Shown in pieces: positions 1 through 8,554 of a DNA stretch of 64,000 bases. The stretch's first letter is position 1; each line of letters opens with the position of its first letter. Location of the stretch: the NCBI RefSeq assembly GCF_009711185.1, contig NZ_WMIF01000001.1, positions 1-64,000 on the forward strand, read 5' to 3'. A program made the translations under genes and the position numbers. Origin of the DNA: Paracoccus limosus. Its GTDB lineage: Bacteria > Pseudomonadota > Alphaproteobacteria > Rhodobacterales > Rhodobacteraceae. The notes beneath the pieces were generated by a model. It saw only the letters and a list, made by a program, of their open reading frames with translations. It ran no database searches and had not been told where the DNA came from.

Positions 1-127
1 ACGGCTGAAAGACTGGCGGCGCGTCGCCACGCGATACGACCGGTGCCCGGAGACCTTCTTCTCCGCGATCATGCTCGCTGCGACCGTCCTCTTCTGGCTG
101 TGAAAATCAATGAGTCGGGAACCTAGC
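1..127 (+). mobile_element. right end of an IS5-family insertion sequence (cut by window edge)
   Basis: The first ~100 bases encode the C-terminal tail of an IS5-type transposase, followed by about 25 bases that should contain the element's terminal inverted repeat. The other end lies outside the window, so the exact boundary near 120-130 cannot be fixed. The element abuts the flagellar locus and may have interrupted whatever gene once followed flgD. Confidence 0.6.
2..103 (+). CDS. IS5-family transposase, C-terminal fragment (33 codons visible)
   Basis: This is the last part of a DDE transposase; the frame runs in from the left edge and stops at 101-103. The visible residues RLKDWRRVATRYDR, then FFSAIMLAATVLFWL, are the characteristic C-terminal ending of IS5-family (IS427-like) transposases: an R-x-K-x-W-R-R-V-A-T-R-Y-D block followed by a hydrophobic A-A-T-V-x-F-W-L tail. 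No judgement on whether the enzyme is intact is possible, since the catalytic domain is outside the window. Confidence 0.75.
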   Translation, partial: RLKDWRRVATRYDRCPETFFSAIMLAATVLFWL

Positions 128-400
128 GCCCATACGTGTCGGATTGCGGCTTTACGGCCCCGGCGGTGCGGGTGAATGCGCGGGTCTCGCGTTGGCGGGG
201 TGAGAGCGCACAAGGACGAGGAGGGGCCGCCCAATATGGCGAGCCAAAGCCGGAATCCCGGGCCACAAACTTGGTTCAAGGTTGCCAGATCAGAACCCGC
301 ATTCCTGCACGCCTCGTCCATCGGAAAATGCTTCTGCCGGACTGCTTGCATGCAGCCTCTGGCAACCCCACCGCTCTCGATCGCCTAGGCAGGTGCCGGG
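104..400. other. no recognisable gene between IS end and flgD
   Basis: About 300 bases between the transposase stop and the flgD stop. Short open frames exist on the + strand but have no ribosome-binding site, no family resemblance and arginine/proline-rich compositions typical of antisense frames. I see no promoter or terminator I can defend. It may be eroded DNA next to an insertion site. Confidence 0.5.
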
Positions 401-1063
401 TTATTGGCGCACCGCGCTGACCTCGGATGGCGCGATCTTGTTGTTGCCGGCAAGGACCAGCATCCCGCCCTTGTCGGTCAGCTCGGCTCCGGTCACTCGG
501 GAATAGGCCGGAACGTCCTGGGTAGAGATGACCTTGCCATCCTTCAGCGATTCCAGCCGGAAATGATACAACCCCTTGGCCAACGGCTTGTCGTCGGCGC
601 CACTGCCGCGCCAGTCGACCTCGCCTGAGCCCGTGCCGATGCTTTCGCGATAGACCTCCTTGCCCGCCTCGTCCAAGGCGACCAGATTGACGGCATCGGC
701 GCCCTTTTTCGGCTCGATTTGCAGCGTGATCGGATCGCCCGAGAACCAGACCGGCACCGTCGTGCGCACCTCGCGCCCGATCCAGTCCGAAAGCTGCCCC
801 AGCGTTCCGCCACTGGAGGTGGCCAGCATCTGCGCCAGCAGGTCGTTGGTCTGCACCTGCTGCTCGACCCCCGAAAAGGTCGCCAGCTGCACGGCGAATT
901 CGGTGCTTTCCATCGGTTTCAACGGGTCCTGATTCTGCAGCTGCGTGGTCAGCATCCGCAGAAAGGTCTCGAAATCGTCCTTGTTGGTAGCGCTGGGCGA
1001 AGCGGCCGCATTGGCGCGCGCCGTGGTATTTGTCGTCGTTGCGCCGGCGATGCTGGTAACCAT
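401..1063 (-). CDS. flgD: flagellar hook capping protein FlgD
   Basis: FlgD forms the cap on which hook subunits (FlgE) polymerise, outside the cell at the tip of the growing hook. The 220-residue product has a low-complexity Ala/Thr/Asn N-terminus, then the hallmark FlgD N-terminal block at about residues 28-75 (FLRMLTTQLQNQDPLKPM followed by STEFAVQLATFSGVEQQ). The remainder is a beta-rich Ig/FlgD-tudor-like region ending with the usual 'V..V' strands. It follows fliK with 12 bases between, so the two are one transcription unit read leftward. Length fits the family (about 220-240). Confidence 0.95.
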   Translation of the reverse strand: MVTSIAGATTTNTTARANAAASPSATNKDDFETFLRMLTTQLQNQDPLKPMESTEFAVQLATFSGVEQQVQTNDLLAQMLATSSGGTLGQLSDWIGREVRTTVPVWFSGDPITLQIEPKKGADAVNLVALDEAGKEVYRESIGTGSGEVDWRGSGADDKPLAKGLYHFRLESLKDGKVISTQDVPAYSRVTGAELTDKGGMLVLAGNNKIAPSEVSAVRQ

Positions 1064-1075
1064 GATATGTCCCTT

Positions 1076-2044
1076 TCAGATGCGAATATCGAGCCGCCGG
1101 TCGGAAACCGGCCGCGGTTGCGTGGTCATGTCCCTTGCCGGGGAATCGCCGGGGCCGTCGCGCGTCGTCGCCTGCTGATACGCGAAACCGCCGCGCTCGC
1201 CCCCTTCACCAAAGGACAGTGAGGCGCCGCCGAAGCCGGTATCGCTCAGCTCGCGCATCAGCATGTCGGCATTGCGTCGCAGCAGGTCCAGCGTCTGCTG
1301 ATTGTCGGCATAGACCATGACCGAAGGCGCCTCGCCGGGCGTCATGACAAGGCGCACGCGCCCCAGTTCCTCGGGGGTCAGGGTGATCTCGATGCGATCC
1401 TGATTCGCATGCATCTGCCGCGCGATCTGTCGTGAAATCTCGCGCGCCTCGGCCGTGCCATGCCTTGGCGCCACGACATGCGGCATGGCCGGTTCGGGCC
1501 GCGCCTCGCGCGCCTGATGCACGGTCACCTCGGCGGAAAGCAGCTGCGATGTCACCTCGGGCTTGGCGTCCTTGGTGGGCGGGCTGGGCAGGTCCGGGAT
1601 GCGATCTGGCTCGGGCGCAACCTCATCGGCGTGATTCTGGGAAGGTTCGGCGATCCGATCCGTGGGTTCTGCCGCGGCAAACATCTCTCCCCGGGGCAAC
1701 GGATGCGCGGGGCGGGGGGCGGCATCTGCCCCGGGCGCCACGCCCGCCTCTGCCACGGGCGGGGATTGCGGCACGGTTGCGCCCGCCTGAGCCGGCTCGG
1801 CAAGGGCGGGACCTGCGACGGTCAGGGCCCCAAGGATGGCGTCCTGTTTGCGGACGAATTGCTCCAGCGGCACGACATCGACCGGCACGGCCTCTTCGGC
1901 CAGCTCGGTCTTGTCCTCATCTTCGTCCGACGCATCGGTCGGTTCTTCGGTTAGGCTCGCCTCGAAATCGGCACCGTCGCGACTGGGCGCAGCCGGGCTG
2001 TTGATCACCACTGAAATGCCTGGGTCGGTCACATTCGGAATCAT
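1076..2044 (-). CDS. fliK: flagellar hook-length control protein FliK
   Basis: FliK is the secreted ruler that stops hook growth and switches export specificity from hook to filament proteins. The 322-residue product has a long acidic and Pro/Ala-rich N-terminal half (residues 20-200) and a conserved C-terminal domain at about 205-290. There the pattern IEITLTPEELGRVRLVM followed by VYADNQQTLDLLRRN matches the FliK C-terminal domain (L.P..LG.V.V...; Q..L......L). It is the first gene of the leftward fliK-flgD unit and is divergent from the flgJ-like gene. The weakly conserved N-terminus is normal for FliK. Confidence 0.9.
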   Translation of the reverse strand: MIPNVTDPGISVVINSPAAPSRDGADFEASLTEEPTDASDEDEDKTELAEEAVPVDVVPLEQFVRKQDAILGALTVAGPALAEPAQAGATVPQSPPVAEAGVAPGADAAPRPAHPLPRGEMFAAAEPTDRIAEPSQNHADEVAPEPDRIPDLPSPPTKDAKPEVTSQLLSAEVTVHQAREARPEPAMPHVVAPRHGTAEAREISRQIARQMHANQDRIEITLTPEELGRVRLVMTPGEAPSVMVYADNQQTLDLLRRNADMLMRELSDTGFGGASLSFGEGGERGGFAYQQATTRDGPGDSPARDMTTQPRPVSDRRLDIRI

Positions 2045-2111
2045 TGCGTGCTTTCCTGTTTGCCCCGTTCTAGCAGCGGCTGATTACCAAATATTTACCG
2101 CCTTGGATTAG

Positions 2112-2399
2112 ATGTCAGCCCATCGGGAAATTTTTATGCAGAAGGGCAAGATGATTATCTCCTCAATCACGCCGGGCGGACCGGTTCCAAAACGCAATGC
2201 CCAGGAAATATCGGATGGGCTGGAAAAAGCATTTTTGGGCGAGATGCTGAAATATGCCGGCCCGCAGCCGATGCAGGGCGCCTTTGGCGGCGGCATCGGA
2301 GAAGAACAGTTCAGCAGCATGATGACCGAAACCTATGCCGACGCGCTGGCCAAGCGCCTCGACCTGGGGCTGGCCGGCCGGATCGGCGGTGCAGCATGA
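2112..2399 (+). CDS. FlgJ-type rod-binding protein (muramidase domain absent)
   Basis: The 95-residue protein resembles the N-terminal rod-binding domain of FlgJ, which scaffolds rod assembly in the periplasm: LEKAFLGEMLKYAGP, a Gly-rich F-G-G-G-I-G-E-E-Q-F loop, then Y-A-D-A-L-A-K. The C-terminal glucosaminidase domain of enterobacterial FlgJ is missing, as is usual in alphaproteobacteria, so a separate lytic enzyme must open the wall. An internal ATG at 2136 is an alternative start. The stop overlaps the next ATG by 4 bp (ATGA), implying translational coupling. Confidence 0.8.
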   Translation: MSAHREIFMQKGKMIISSITPGGPVPKRNAQEISDGLEKAFLGEMLKYAGPQPMQGAFGGGIGEEQFSSMMTETYADALAKRLDLGLAGRIGGAA

Positions 2400-2707
2400 C
2401 GGTTCTGGATAAGCTGCGCGCCGCGCGCCGGGCGATCCAGCAGTTCGAACCCGCAGAGGCGACCGCTTTGCTGCAGCAGTTCGAGGCCGGTTTTTCCCAG
2501 GAAAGGCTGGATCCCGTACAGGCGCGCCTTGTCGAGGCGGAACTGCAGGCCATCGCCATTCTGGCTGAGGCGGCCCGCGACGGCGTGGCGCAGGCCCAGC
2601 AACAGGTCCGGCAGCTGGTGGCGCTGTCGCAAAGCCTGGGCACCTATGACAAGTCGGGCATGCGGCAGGTTCAGCAGACTGCCCAGCGACCGGTTCGGAA
2701 GTTTTAA
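2396..2707 (+). CDS. small flagellar protein, possibly a FlgN-type chaperone
   Basis: 103 residues, almost entirely helical and rich in Ala/Gln/Glu, with heptad-like spacing throughout; no signal peptide or membrane segment. It overlaps the flgJ-like gene by ATGA and sits just before flagellin. Size, composition and position are what would be expected of FlgN, the export chaperone for hook-filament junction proteins, and the C-terminal Y-D-K-S-G tail is reminiscent of it. Primary-sequence similarity is too weak to name it firmly; a generic flagellar helical protein is the alternative. Confidence 0.5.
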   Translation: MTVLDKLRAARRAIQQFEPAEATALLQQFEAGFSQERLDPVQARLVEAELQAIAILAEAARDGVAQAQQQVRQLVALSQSLGTYDKSGMRQVQQTAQRPVRKF

Positions 2708-2712
2708 TTAAA

Positions 2713-2760
2713 AACGTCCGGGCTAATTCTTTGAGTTCGTCCGGGCGTTCAGCTTTTATT
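2713..2760 (+). terminator. terminator after the flgJ-like operon
   Basis: An 11-bp inverted repeat with two G-U pairs (AACGTCCGGGC at 2713-2723, GTCCGGGCGTT at 2739-2749) is followed by a T-rich run at 2753-2761. It lies between the helical protein and flagellin and should separate the two transcripts, so flagellin is probably expressed from its own promoter at about 2750-2860. Confidence 0.65.
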
Positions 2761-2871
2761 TACGAGTGGCGGGTAAAACCGCTCATGTGCTTCAGAGGCA
2801 CCGGGGAAATCCCGCAGGTCAGAAGGCCGTTTCTTTAACAAGGCCAAAGCGCCTTTTTCATGGAGTAAAAC

Positions 2872-3711
2872 ATGTCCAGCATTCTGACCAACAGCTCGGC
2901 CGTCGTCGCCCTTCAGACCCTGAAGAGCATCAACTCGAACCTGTCGAAAACCCAGAACGAGATCTCGACCGGTAAGACCATCAACAGCGCCAAAGACAAC
3001 GCTGCGCTGTGGTCGATCGCCAAGACGATGGAATCCGACCAGGATGTCGCCAGCACGATCCAGAAAAACCTGAACGTCGCTGCTGAAACGGTCGCCACCG
3101 CCCGCACGGGCGCCGAAGATGTTCTCGACAAGCTGAGCAGCATCAAGAAACTGATGGCGTCGGCAAACCGCAGCGATGCGGATTTCGCGAAGATCCAGAC
3201 CGACATCAACGAGCTGAAGGACGGCATCACGGCCACGATCGCCGGCACCCAGGCCAATGGCGTCAACCTGCTCAGCACCAATGGTGTGAACGGCGCAGCG
3301 ACCTATACTGTGCTCGGCTCGCTGGATCGCTCGGGTACGACCGTGACCGCTTCGTCGATCACCGTCACCTCGGTCGATCTGGAGGCCAATCTTGACCTGG
3401 CCAGCCTGACCGCCATCACCGACCAGGCGACGGCAACGACCGCGCTGGGTGAAATCGATGCGCTGATCACGATCGCGCAGGACGGTGCCACGGCGCTTGG
3501 CGCCAAGGGTTCGCGCATCGAGGCCCAGTCGAAGTTCGTCGGCAAGCTGGCGGATTCGCTGAAACTGGGCGTCAGCGCCCTGGTCGATGCCGATATGGAA
3601 GAAAGCTCTGCCCGCCTGCAGGCGCTGCAGACCCAGCAGCAGCTCGGCATTCAGGCCCTGTCGATCGCCAACCAGGCGCCGTCGTCGATCCTGTCGCTGT
3701 TCCGCGGCTGA
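2872..3711 (+). CDS. fliC: flagellin
   Basis: Filament structural protein exported by the flagellar type III system. The 279-residue product has both conserved flagellin ends: N-terminal D0/D1 (TNSSAVVALQTLKSINSNL, then Q-N-E-I-S-T-G-K at about 26-33) and C-terminal D1/D0 (ESSARLQALQTQQQLGIQALS, ending S-I-L-S-L-F-R-G). The variable middle is short, typical of compact Rhodobacteraceae flagellins. The ATG is preceded by a GGAG motif. The gene is followed by a strong hairpin and then flaF and flbT, which in this group control flagellin export and flagellin mRNA. Confidence 0.96.
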   Translation: MSSILTNSSAVVALQTLKSINSNLSKTQNEISTGKTINSAKDNAALWSIAKTMESDQDVASTIQKNLNVAAETVATARTGAEDVLDKLSSIKKLMASANRSDADFAKIQTDINELKDGITATIAGTQANGVNLLSTNGVNGAATYTVLGSLDRSGTTVTASSITVTSVDLEANLDLASLTAITDQATATTALGEIDALITIAQDGATALGAKGSRIEAQSKFVGKLADSLKLGVSALVDADMEESSARLQALQTQQQLGIQALSIANQAPSSILSLFRG

Positions 3712-3719
3712 TGACAAAC

Positions 3720-3743
3720 CAGGGACGCCCACGGGCGTCCCTG
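3720..3743 (+). terminator. perfect hairpin after flagellin
   Basis: CAGGGACGCCC and GGGCGTCCCTG form an 11-bp perfect inverted repeat around a two-base centre, 8 bases after the flagellin stop. There is no T-tract, so it probably acts as an mRNA 3'-end stabiliser or partial terminator that keeps flagellin far more abundant than the downstream flaF-flbT message. Confidence 0.6.
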
Positions 3744-3782
3744 ACCCGCCAACAGAATGAAACCTGAATCGGGAAACACGAT

Positions 3783-4148
3783 TTGAACGCGGTCATGCCT
3801 TTCTCAGAACGTGCATATGGCAGTCCGGCGCTTCGCGGCGCGCGCGACACCGAATACGACATCTTTTCTCGCGTCACGCGGATGCTTCGGCAGGCTCCTG
3901 CCGAGTGCAAGACGGTCGCGACCATTGCGGCGGTGTCCAAGAACAACGAGCTCTGGACCCTGCTTGCAAGCGATCTCGGCCATCCTGACAATGCGCTTCC
4001 CGATGAGGTCAAGGCCGGCCTGCTATCCTTGGCTGCATTTTCCATCCGCCACGGCGCGGCTGTGCTTGCCGGGACGGCAACGACTGAGCCGCTGATCGAC
4101 ATCAACCTGTGCGTCATGCGCGGCCTGCGCGGCGAGGGAGCGCAATGA
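3783..4148 (+). CDS. flaF: flagellar biosynthesis regulator FlaF
   Basis: FlaF is needed for flagellin synthesis and secretion in alphaproteobacteria and acts opposite to FlbT. The 121-residue product has the family layout: an M-N-A start, A-Y-G, then TEYDIFSRVTRML at about residues 24-36, an NELWTLLASDL block near 58, and the C-terminal INLCVMRGL. I chose the TTG at 3783 because it gives the conserved M-N-A N-terminus and has GGGAAA about 8 bases upstream; an ATG at 3795 is the alternative. Its stop overlaps the flbT start (ATGA). Confidence 0.9.
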   Translation: MNAVMPFSERAYGSPALRGARDTEYDIFSRVTRMLRQAPAECKTVATIAAVSKNNELWTLLASDLGHPDNALPDEVKAGLLSLAAFSIRHGAAVLAGTATTEPLIDINLCVMRGLRGEGAQ

Positions 4149-4546
4149 GCGGCCTGGTCCTGAAGCTCGCCCCCAATGAGCGCGTGCTGATCAATGGCGC
4201 GGTAATCGAGAATGGCGACAAGCGCGCCAGGATCTCGATCAAGACGGCCAATGCGAATATCCTGCGCCTGCGCGACGCCATCCATCCTGACAATGCCAAT
4301 ACTCCGGTCAGCCGGGTCTGCTATATCTGCCAGCTGATCCTGACCGGCGATGCGGATGAGGCCGAAGGCAGGGAACAGGCTCTGACCGGGATCGAACATC
4401 TGTCCCGTGCCTTGAGCGACCGCGACAGCCACAGCATTCTAGATGCGGCCACGCATGCTGTCTTGCAGGGGAATTATTATCACGCGCTGAAACAGCTCCG
4501 CATGCTCCTGACCAGAGAGGCGCGCCTGCTGGCGGTAAAGACATGA
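4145..4546 (+). CDS. flbT: flagellin mRNA repressor FlbT
   Basis: FlbT binds the 5' region of flagellin mRNA and promotes its decay when the hook is incomplete (known from Caulobacter). The 133-residue product has the family's N-terminal L-K-L-A-P-N-E-R-V-L-I-N-G-A-V-I-E-N-G block and the central CYICQLILTGD (residues ~59-69) with a helical C-terminus ending near YYHALKQLRML. It overlaps flaF by 4 bp upstream and the DUF1217 gene by 4 bp downstream, so the three genes are translationally coupled. Confidence 0.93.
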   Translation: MSGLVLKLAPNERVLINGAVIENGDKRARISIKTANANILRLRDAIHPDNANTPVSRVCYICQLILTGDADEAEGREQALTGIEHLSRALSDRDSHSILDAATHAVLQGNYYHALKQLRMLLTREARLLAVKT

Positions 4547-5328
4547 CCTACAATGTTCAGCTTGGTTCGGGCGGCTATCTGGGTTGGAAGCTGCTTCAAC
4601 GCACCGCCGACCGCCAGCGCGCAGTCTTTGAGAAAGACCCGCAGATTCAGAACTCGCGCGACTATTTCGCGCAGAACATCGCCTCGGTCACCGAGGCCGA
4701 CGACCTTGTCTCGAACTACAAGCTGCTCAGCGTTGCGCTTCGCGCCTTTGGCCTTGATGACGACCTGAACAACCGGGCCTTCATCAAGAAAGTGCTCGAG
4801 GCGGATCCCAGCGATGGCAAGAGCATCGTTAACCGGCTGAGCGACAAGCGATACCTGAAACTCAACCAGGCATTCGGCTTTGGCTCGGGGGCGGCCGGTG
4901 ATCGCAAAAAGCTGAGCATCGCCAGTATCGCTGATCTTTACGTATCGCGCTCATTCGAAAAGAACATCGGCCAGCAGCACGAAGAGATCGAGCTGGCGCT
5001 GAATGCGCAACGAGAATTGCCGGGGATCATTGCGCGCAATTCCAGCGACAGTACGAAATGGTATCATATCGCGGCTTCGACTCCGCTGCGCAAGGTCTTT
5101 GAGGGGGCCTTCGGCTTCCCTGCCACTTTTGCCCGACTTCCTGTCGACCGGCAGGTGAGTGAGATGAAAACGGCGATGTCGCGGATGTTCGGCAGCCCGT
5201 CTCCCGCCGCGCTGTCCAAGCCGGAAAATATGGACAAGGTCATCAAAAGCTATCTGATCCGGTCGCAGATCAATGAAAGCGCTATTGCGACGCCCTATGC
5301 CGCAGCGCTGACGATCTTGCGGCGGTGA
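4543..5328 (+). CDS. DUF1217 flagellar-locus protein
   Basis: 261 residues, soluble and largely helical. The N-terminal part (LGWKLLQRTADRQRAVFEKD, then R-D-Y-F-A-Q-N-I) and the block ALRAFGLDDDLNNRAFIKKVLE (split here by its own context) are the signature of the DUF1217 family found in alphaproteobacterial flagellar loci. Its biochemical role is not established. It overlaps flbT by ATGA and ends the rightward flagellar unit. No catalytic motif is visible. Confidence 0.8.
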   Translation: MTYNVQLGSGGYLGWKLLQRTADRQRAVFEKDPQIQNSRDYFAQNIASVTEADDLVSNYKLLSVALRAFGLDDDLNNRAFIKKVLEADPSDGKSIVNRLSDKRYLKLNQAFGFGSGAAGDRKKLSIASIADLYVSRSFEKNIGQQHEEIELALNAQRELPGIIARNSSDSTKWYHIAASTPLRKVFEGAFGFPATFARLPVDRQVSEMKTAMSRMFGSPSPAALSKPENMDKVIKSYLIRSQINESAIATPYAAALTILRR

Positions 5329-5965
5329 AGATCACTGCGCTGCGGACGGCAATCCGAGGTTGGACGCGCCCTGCCTCTCAGCTCGGTTTGTTCGTGCAGG
5401 GCCGGTGGTCCGAGGACTGTTGCCTATCCTGAGCGCCAAAGGTTTTGCTGCGCGATTTGATGTGAGGAGGATCTGTGACGGTCGGTGGGGGTGCGTTTTC
5501 CCGGCGCCGCATTCAAGAATCGGATCACCATTCAGCTGCCAGGGGAGTGTTGATCGCCTGTTGAAGCCCTGAGGATTGGCTTGTCCAGCAGATTTAGCCG
5601 TCGGAGCTGTCGCCCGCGCTCAGATGATTGGCCATGAAACCTTTTGATCAGGTCACGCTCGGCATTTCCGGTACGGCTCGCCCATCGCGCCGCTCGTCCT
5701 TCGACCTTCGCCAGAGCTGATATCTACGAAAGCAACGCCCGCGGATAAAGCGATTGACCACCTGCTTGTCGACCAGACCAAGCTCGACACCCGCGGCGCG
5801 GCTTGTTGCCTCGGATCTCTAGGCTTTAGCAGTGGTTGCTGCTGATGCACACGGGATCGTCGCCAGTCGGTCAACTCCTCCCGTCCTCCCCCTGACCACG
5901 TCCCCCGAAACCCAAAAGGCTGGGACACCCCCCCGGCCTTTCCGACCTCTGCATTGCCGTGGTGC
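5329..5965. other. 637-bp intergenic stretch without a defensible gene
   Basis: Between the DUF1217 gene and the ftsK stop I see no start with a ribosome-binding site and no family resemblance. On the minus strand at about 5650-5830 the frames read arginine-rich and look like eroded coding DNA; I could not assign it. The ftsK terminator may lie at 5880-5950, where G/C-rich runs are present, but no clean hairpin stands out. Confidence 0.4.
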
Positions 5966-8551
5966 TTAAACCTCGGGGACCAGAACCTCGCGTTTGCCGA
6001 CGTGGTTGGCGGCGCTGACCACGCCTTGGTCCTCCATCTGCTCGACCAGCCGCGCGGCCTTGTTGTAGCCGATGGCGAGCTTGCGCTGGATATAGCTCGT
6101 CGAGCATTTGCGATCCTTGGCGACGATGGCCACGGCCATGTCGTAAAGCTCGGCATCGCCACCCTCGCCGGTGGACAGGCCCAGCACCTGGTCGATGCTG
6201 TCGGCCTTGTCCTCGTCCGGGCCCTCGACCACGCCCGACATATAGCTGGGCGGGCCAAAGCTTTTCAGATGCGTCACCACCTCCTCGACCTCCTCGTCGC
6301 TGACGAAGGGGCCGTGGACGCGGGTGATCTTGGAACCGCCGGCCATGTAGAGCATGTCGCCCTGACCCAGCAATTGCTCGGCGCCCTGTTCACCCAGAAT
6401 GGTGCGCGAGTCGATCTTGGAGGTGACCTGAAAGCTGATCCGCGTCGGGAAGTTCGCCTTGATCGTGCCGGTGATGACATCGACCGAAGGCCGCTGCGTC
6501 GCCATGATCAGGTGGATCCCCGAGGCACGCGCCATCTGCGCCAGCCGCTGGATACAGGCCTCGATTTCCTTGCCCGCGACCATCATCAGATCGGCCATCT
6601 CGTCGACGATGACGACGATATAGGGGAAGGTCTCGGGCTGAAATTCCTCGGTCTCGAAGACCGGCTCGCCGGTGTCCTCGTCGAACCCGGTCTGCACGGT
6701 GCGCTTGAACATCTCGTTCTTGTCCAGCGCCTCGCGCACGCGGCCATTGTAGCCCTCGATGTTGCGCACGCCCATCTTGGACATGCGGCGATAGCGTTCC
6801 TCCATCTCGCCCACGACCCATTTCAGCGCGACGACGGCTTTTTTCGGATCGGTGACGACCGGGGACAGCAGATGCGGGATGCCGTCATAGACCGACAGCT
6901 CCAGCATCTTCGGGTCGATCATGATCAGCCGGCATTCCTCGGGCGTCAGCTTGTAAAGCAGCGACAGGATCATGGTGTTGATCGCGACCGACTTGCCCGA
7001 GCCGGTGGTCCCCGCGATCAGCAGGTGCGGCATCTTGGCGAGGTTGGCCACGACCGGCCCACCGCCGATATCCTTGCCAAGCGCCAGCGGCAGCGGCTGG
7101 GTGCCATCGGTATAGGACGAGGCCGCCAGGATTTCGCGCAGCACCACCTTTTCGCGGCGGATGTTGGGCAGTTCGATGCCGATGACCGAACGGCCCGGCA
7201 CGGTCGAGACGCGCGCCGACAGCGCCGACATCGACCGCGCGATATCGTCGGCCAGCCCGATCACCCGGCTGGCCTTCAGGCCCGGCGCGGGTTCCAATTC
7301 GTAAAGCGTGACCACGGGGCCGGGACGGACCTCGGTGATCTGGCCCTTGACGCCATAATCGTCCAGCACGGCTTCCAGCATGCGGGCATTGTCGGTCAGC
7401 GCCTCGGGCGACAGCTGGTGGCGCTCGACGGTCGCCGGCGCGGTCAGCAGGTCCAGCGGCGGATGTTCGTAATGCTGCGGATGCGGCTCGCGGCTGCGCG
7501 GCGGCTCGGCCAGCGGCGCGGGATGGGGGCGCGGCATGATCTGCGGCACGGCGTGGTCGTAATCGCCGTCATCCTCGGGCTCAGTGGTGCGGCCCGCCAG
7601 CCGGGCGGTGACCGAGGACAGGACCGAGGACCGGGCCGGCGCCGGCTCGGCATGCTGGCGGATGGCATCGCCGATGCGGGCCGAGACCACCTCGGGCGCG
7701 GGCGGCGTCTCGTCGTCGTAATGCGGTTCGTGCTCGATCAGCTCGGCGGTGGTTTCGGTGGGTAGAGGCGGCACGGTGCGACGGGCCGGGGTTTCGGCCG
7801 GGTCGCGGGCTTGGGGCAGGGCGCTGCCCGAGGCGCGGGCGACGCGCTCGCGCCGGGCCTCGGCGCGGGCCTTCACGGTCTGCGCGGTTCCGGCCGAAAA
7901 GCGCGCGCCCCGGTCCACAGCATGCAGCAGCAGCAGGCGCGCGGTCGCAAGGCCGTCGCGCAGGTAGTGGCCGATCGCCGTTACCTCGCGGCGGTCAAAG
8001 CCCAGCACGAAGCCCAGAAAGGCCACGGCGCCAGCGGCGATCAGCAGCGCAAGGATCTTGATCGCGATTGAGGCCTTCATCGGCATGATCGACAGCATGG
8101 CGCCCATCAGCATGTCGCCCAGATGCCCGCCCAGACCAAAGCTTTGCGTCCAGCCCACCGGCGGCGCCATCGAGGTCGCATAGACCGAGACCAGCACCAT
8201 CGCGATGGGCAGGAAGATGCCGCGCAGGACGCGTTCCTCGCCCCGGTGCAGCATGAAGCGCAGCCCCCAGGCCATGGCACCCACGACCAGCACCCAGGTG
8301 CCATAGCCGGTGATCATGAACAGCGCCGAGGCGATATAGGCGCCCGGCCGGCCCAGATAGTTCTGCGCCGGCTGGTCGGTGGCCGACATGAAGCTGGGGT
8401 CATCGGGGGTATAGCTGATCAGCATCATCGCGATCAGCACGCCCAGCACGACCAGACCGGCACCCAGCAATTCCTTGCCGCGCCGTTCCAGCGCCGCTTG
8501 GGTCGATTGGTCGAACAGCGGATCGCGTTGTTTCGCCTGCCAACTCGCCAT
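5966..8551 (-). CDS. ftsK: DNA translocase FtsK
   Basis: Septal DNA pump that clears the chromosome terminus and activates XerCD recombination at dif. The 861-residue product has several N-terminal membrane segments (about residues 30-185), a Pro/Glu-rich linker (about 215-400), and the motor domain with Walker A G-T-T-G-S-G-K-S near residue 512 and Walker [11 protein letters not shown]. The C-terminal gamma winged-helix domain (about 790-861) contains the KOPS-reading part, [20 protein letters not shown]. Length is typical of alphaproteobacterial FtsK. It starts 3 bases after the aminotransferase stop, so it is co-transcribed with that gene. Confidence 0.97.
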   Translation of the reverse strand: MASWQAKQRDPLFDQSTQAALERRGKELLGAGLVVLGVLIAMMLISYTPDDPSFMSATDQPAQNYLGRPGAYIASALFMITGYGTWVLVVGAMAWGLRFMLHRGEERVLRGIFLPIAMVLVSVYATSMAPPVGWTQSFGLGGHLGDMLMGAMLSIMPMKASIAIKILALLIAAGAVAFLGFVLGFDRREVTAIGHYLRDGLATARLLLLHAVDRGARFSAGTAQTVKARAEARRERVARASGSALPQARDPAETPARRTVPPLPTETTAELIEHEPHYDDETPPAPEVVSARIGDAIRQHAEPAPARSSVLSSVTARLAGRTTEPEDDGDYDHAVPQIMPRPHPAPLAEPPRSREPHPQHYEHPPLDLLTAPATVERHQLSPEALTDNARMLEAVLDDYGVKGQITEVRPGPVVTLYELEPAPGLKASRVIGLADDIARSMSALSARVSTVPGRSVIGIELPNIRREKVVLREILAASSYTDGTQPLPLALGKDIGGGPVVANLAKMPHLLIAGTTGSGKSVAINTMILSLLYKLTPEECRLIMIDPKMLELSVYDGIPHLLSPVVTDPKKAVVALKWVVGEMEERYRRMSKMGVRNIEGYNGRVREALDKNEMFKRTVQTGFDEDTGEPVFETEEFQPETFPYIVVIVDEMADLMMVAGKEIEACIQRLAQMARASGIHLIMATQRPSVDVITGTIKANFPTRISFQVTSKIDSRTILGEQGAEQLLGQGDMLYMAGGSKITRVHGPFVSDEEVEEVVTHLKSFGPPSYMSGVVEGPDEDKADSIDQVLGLSTGEGGDAELYDMAVAIVAKDRKCSTSYIQRKLAIGYNKAARLVEQMEDQGVVSAANHVGKREVLVPEV

Positions 8552-8554
8552 GCC

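Noticed and set aside
5650-5830. Possible eroded transposase or other gene fragment on the minus strand
   Set aside because: Arg-rich reading with no motif match; no terminal repeats seen; too short to assign.
5954-7765. A 603-codon open frame on the + strand across ftsK
   Set aside because: It is antisense to the ftsK motor domain, is His/Asp/Gly/Gln-rich as expected of a reverse-complement frame in high-GC DNA, and has no ribosome site or family resemblance.
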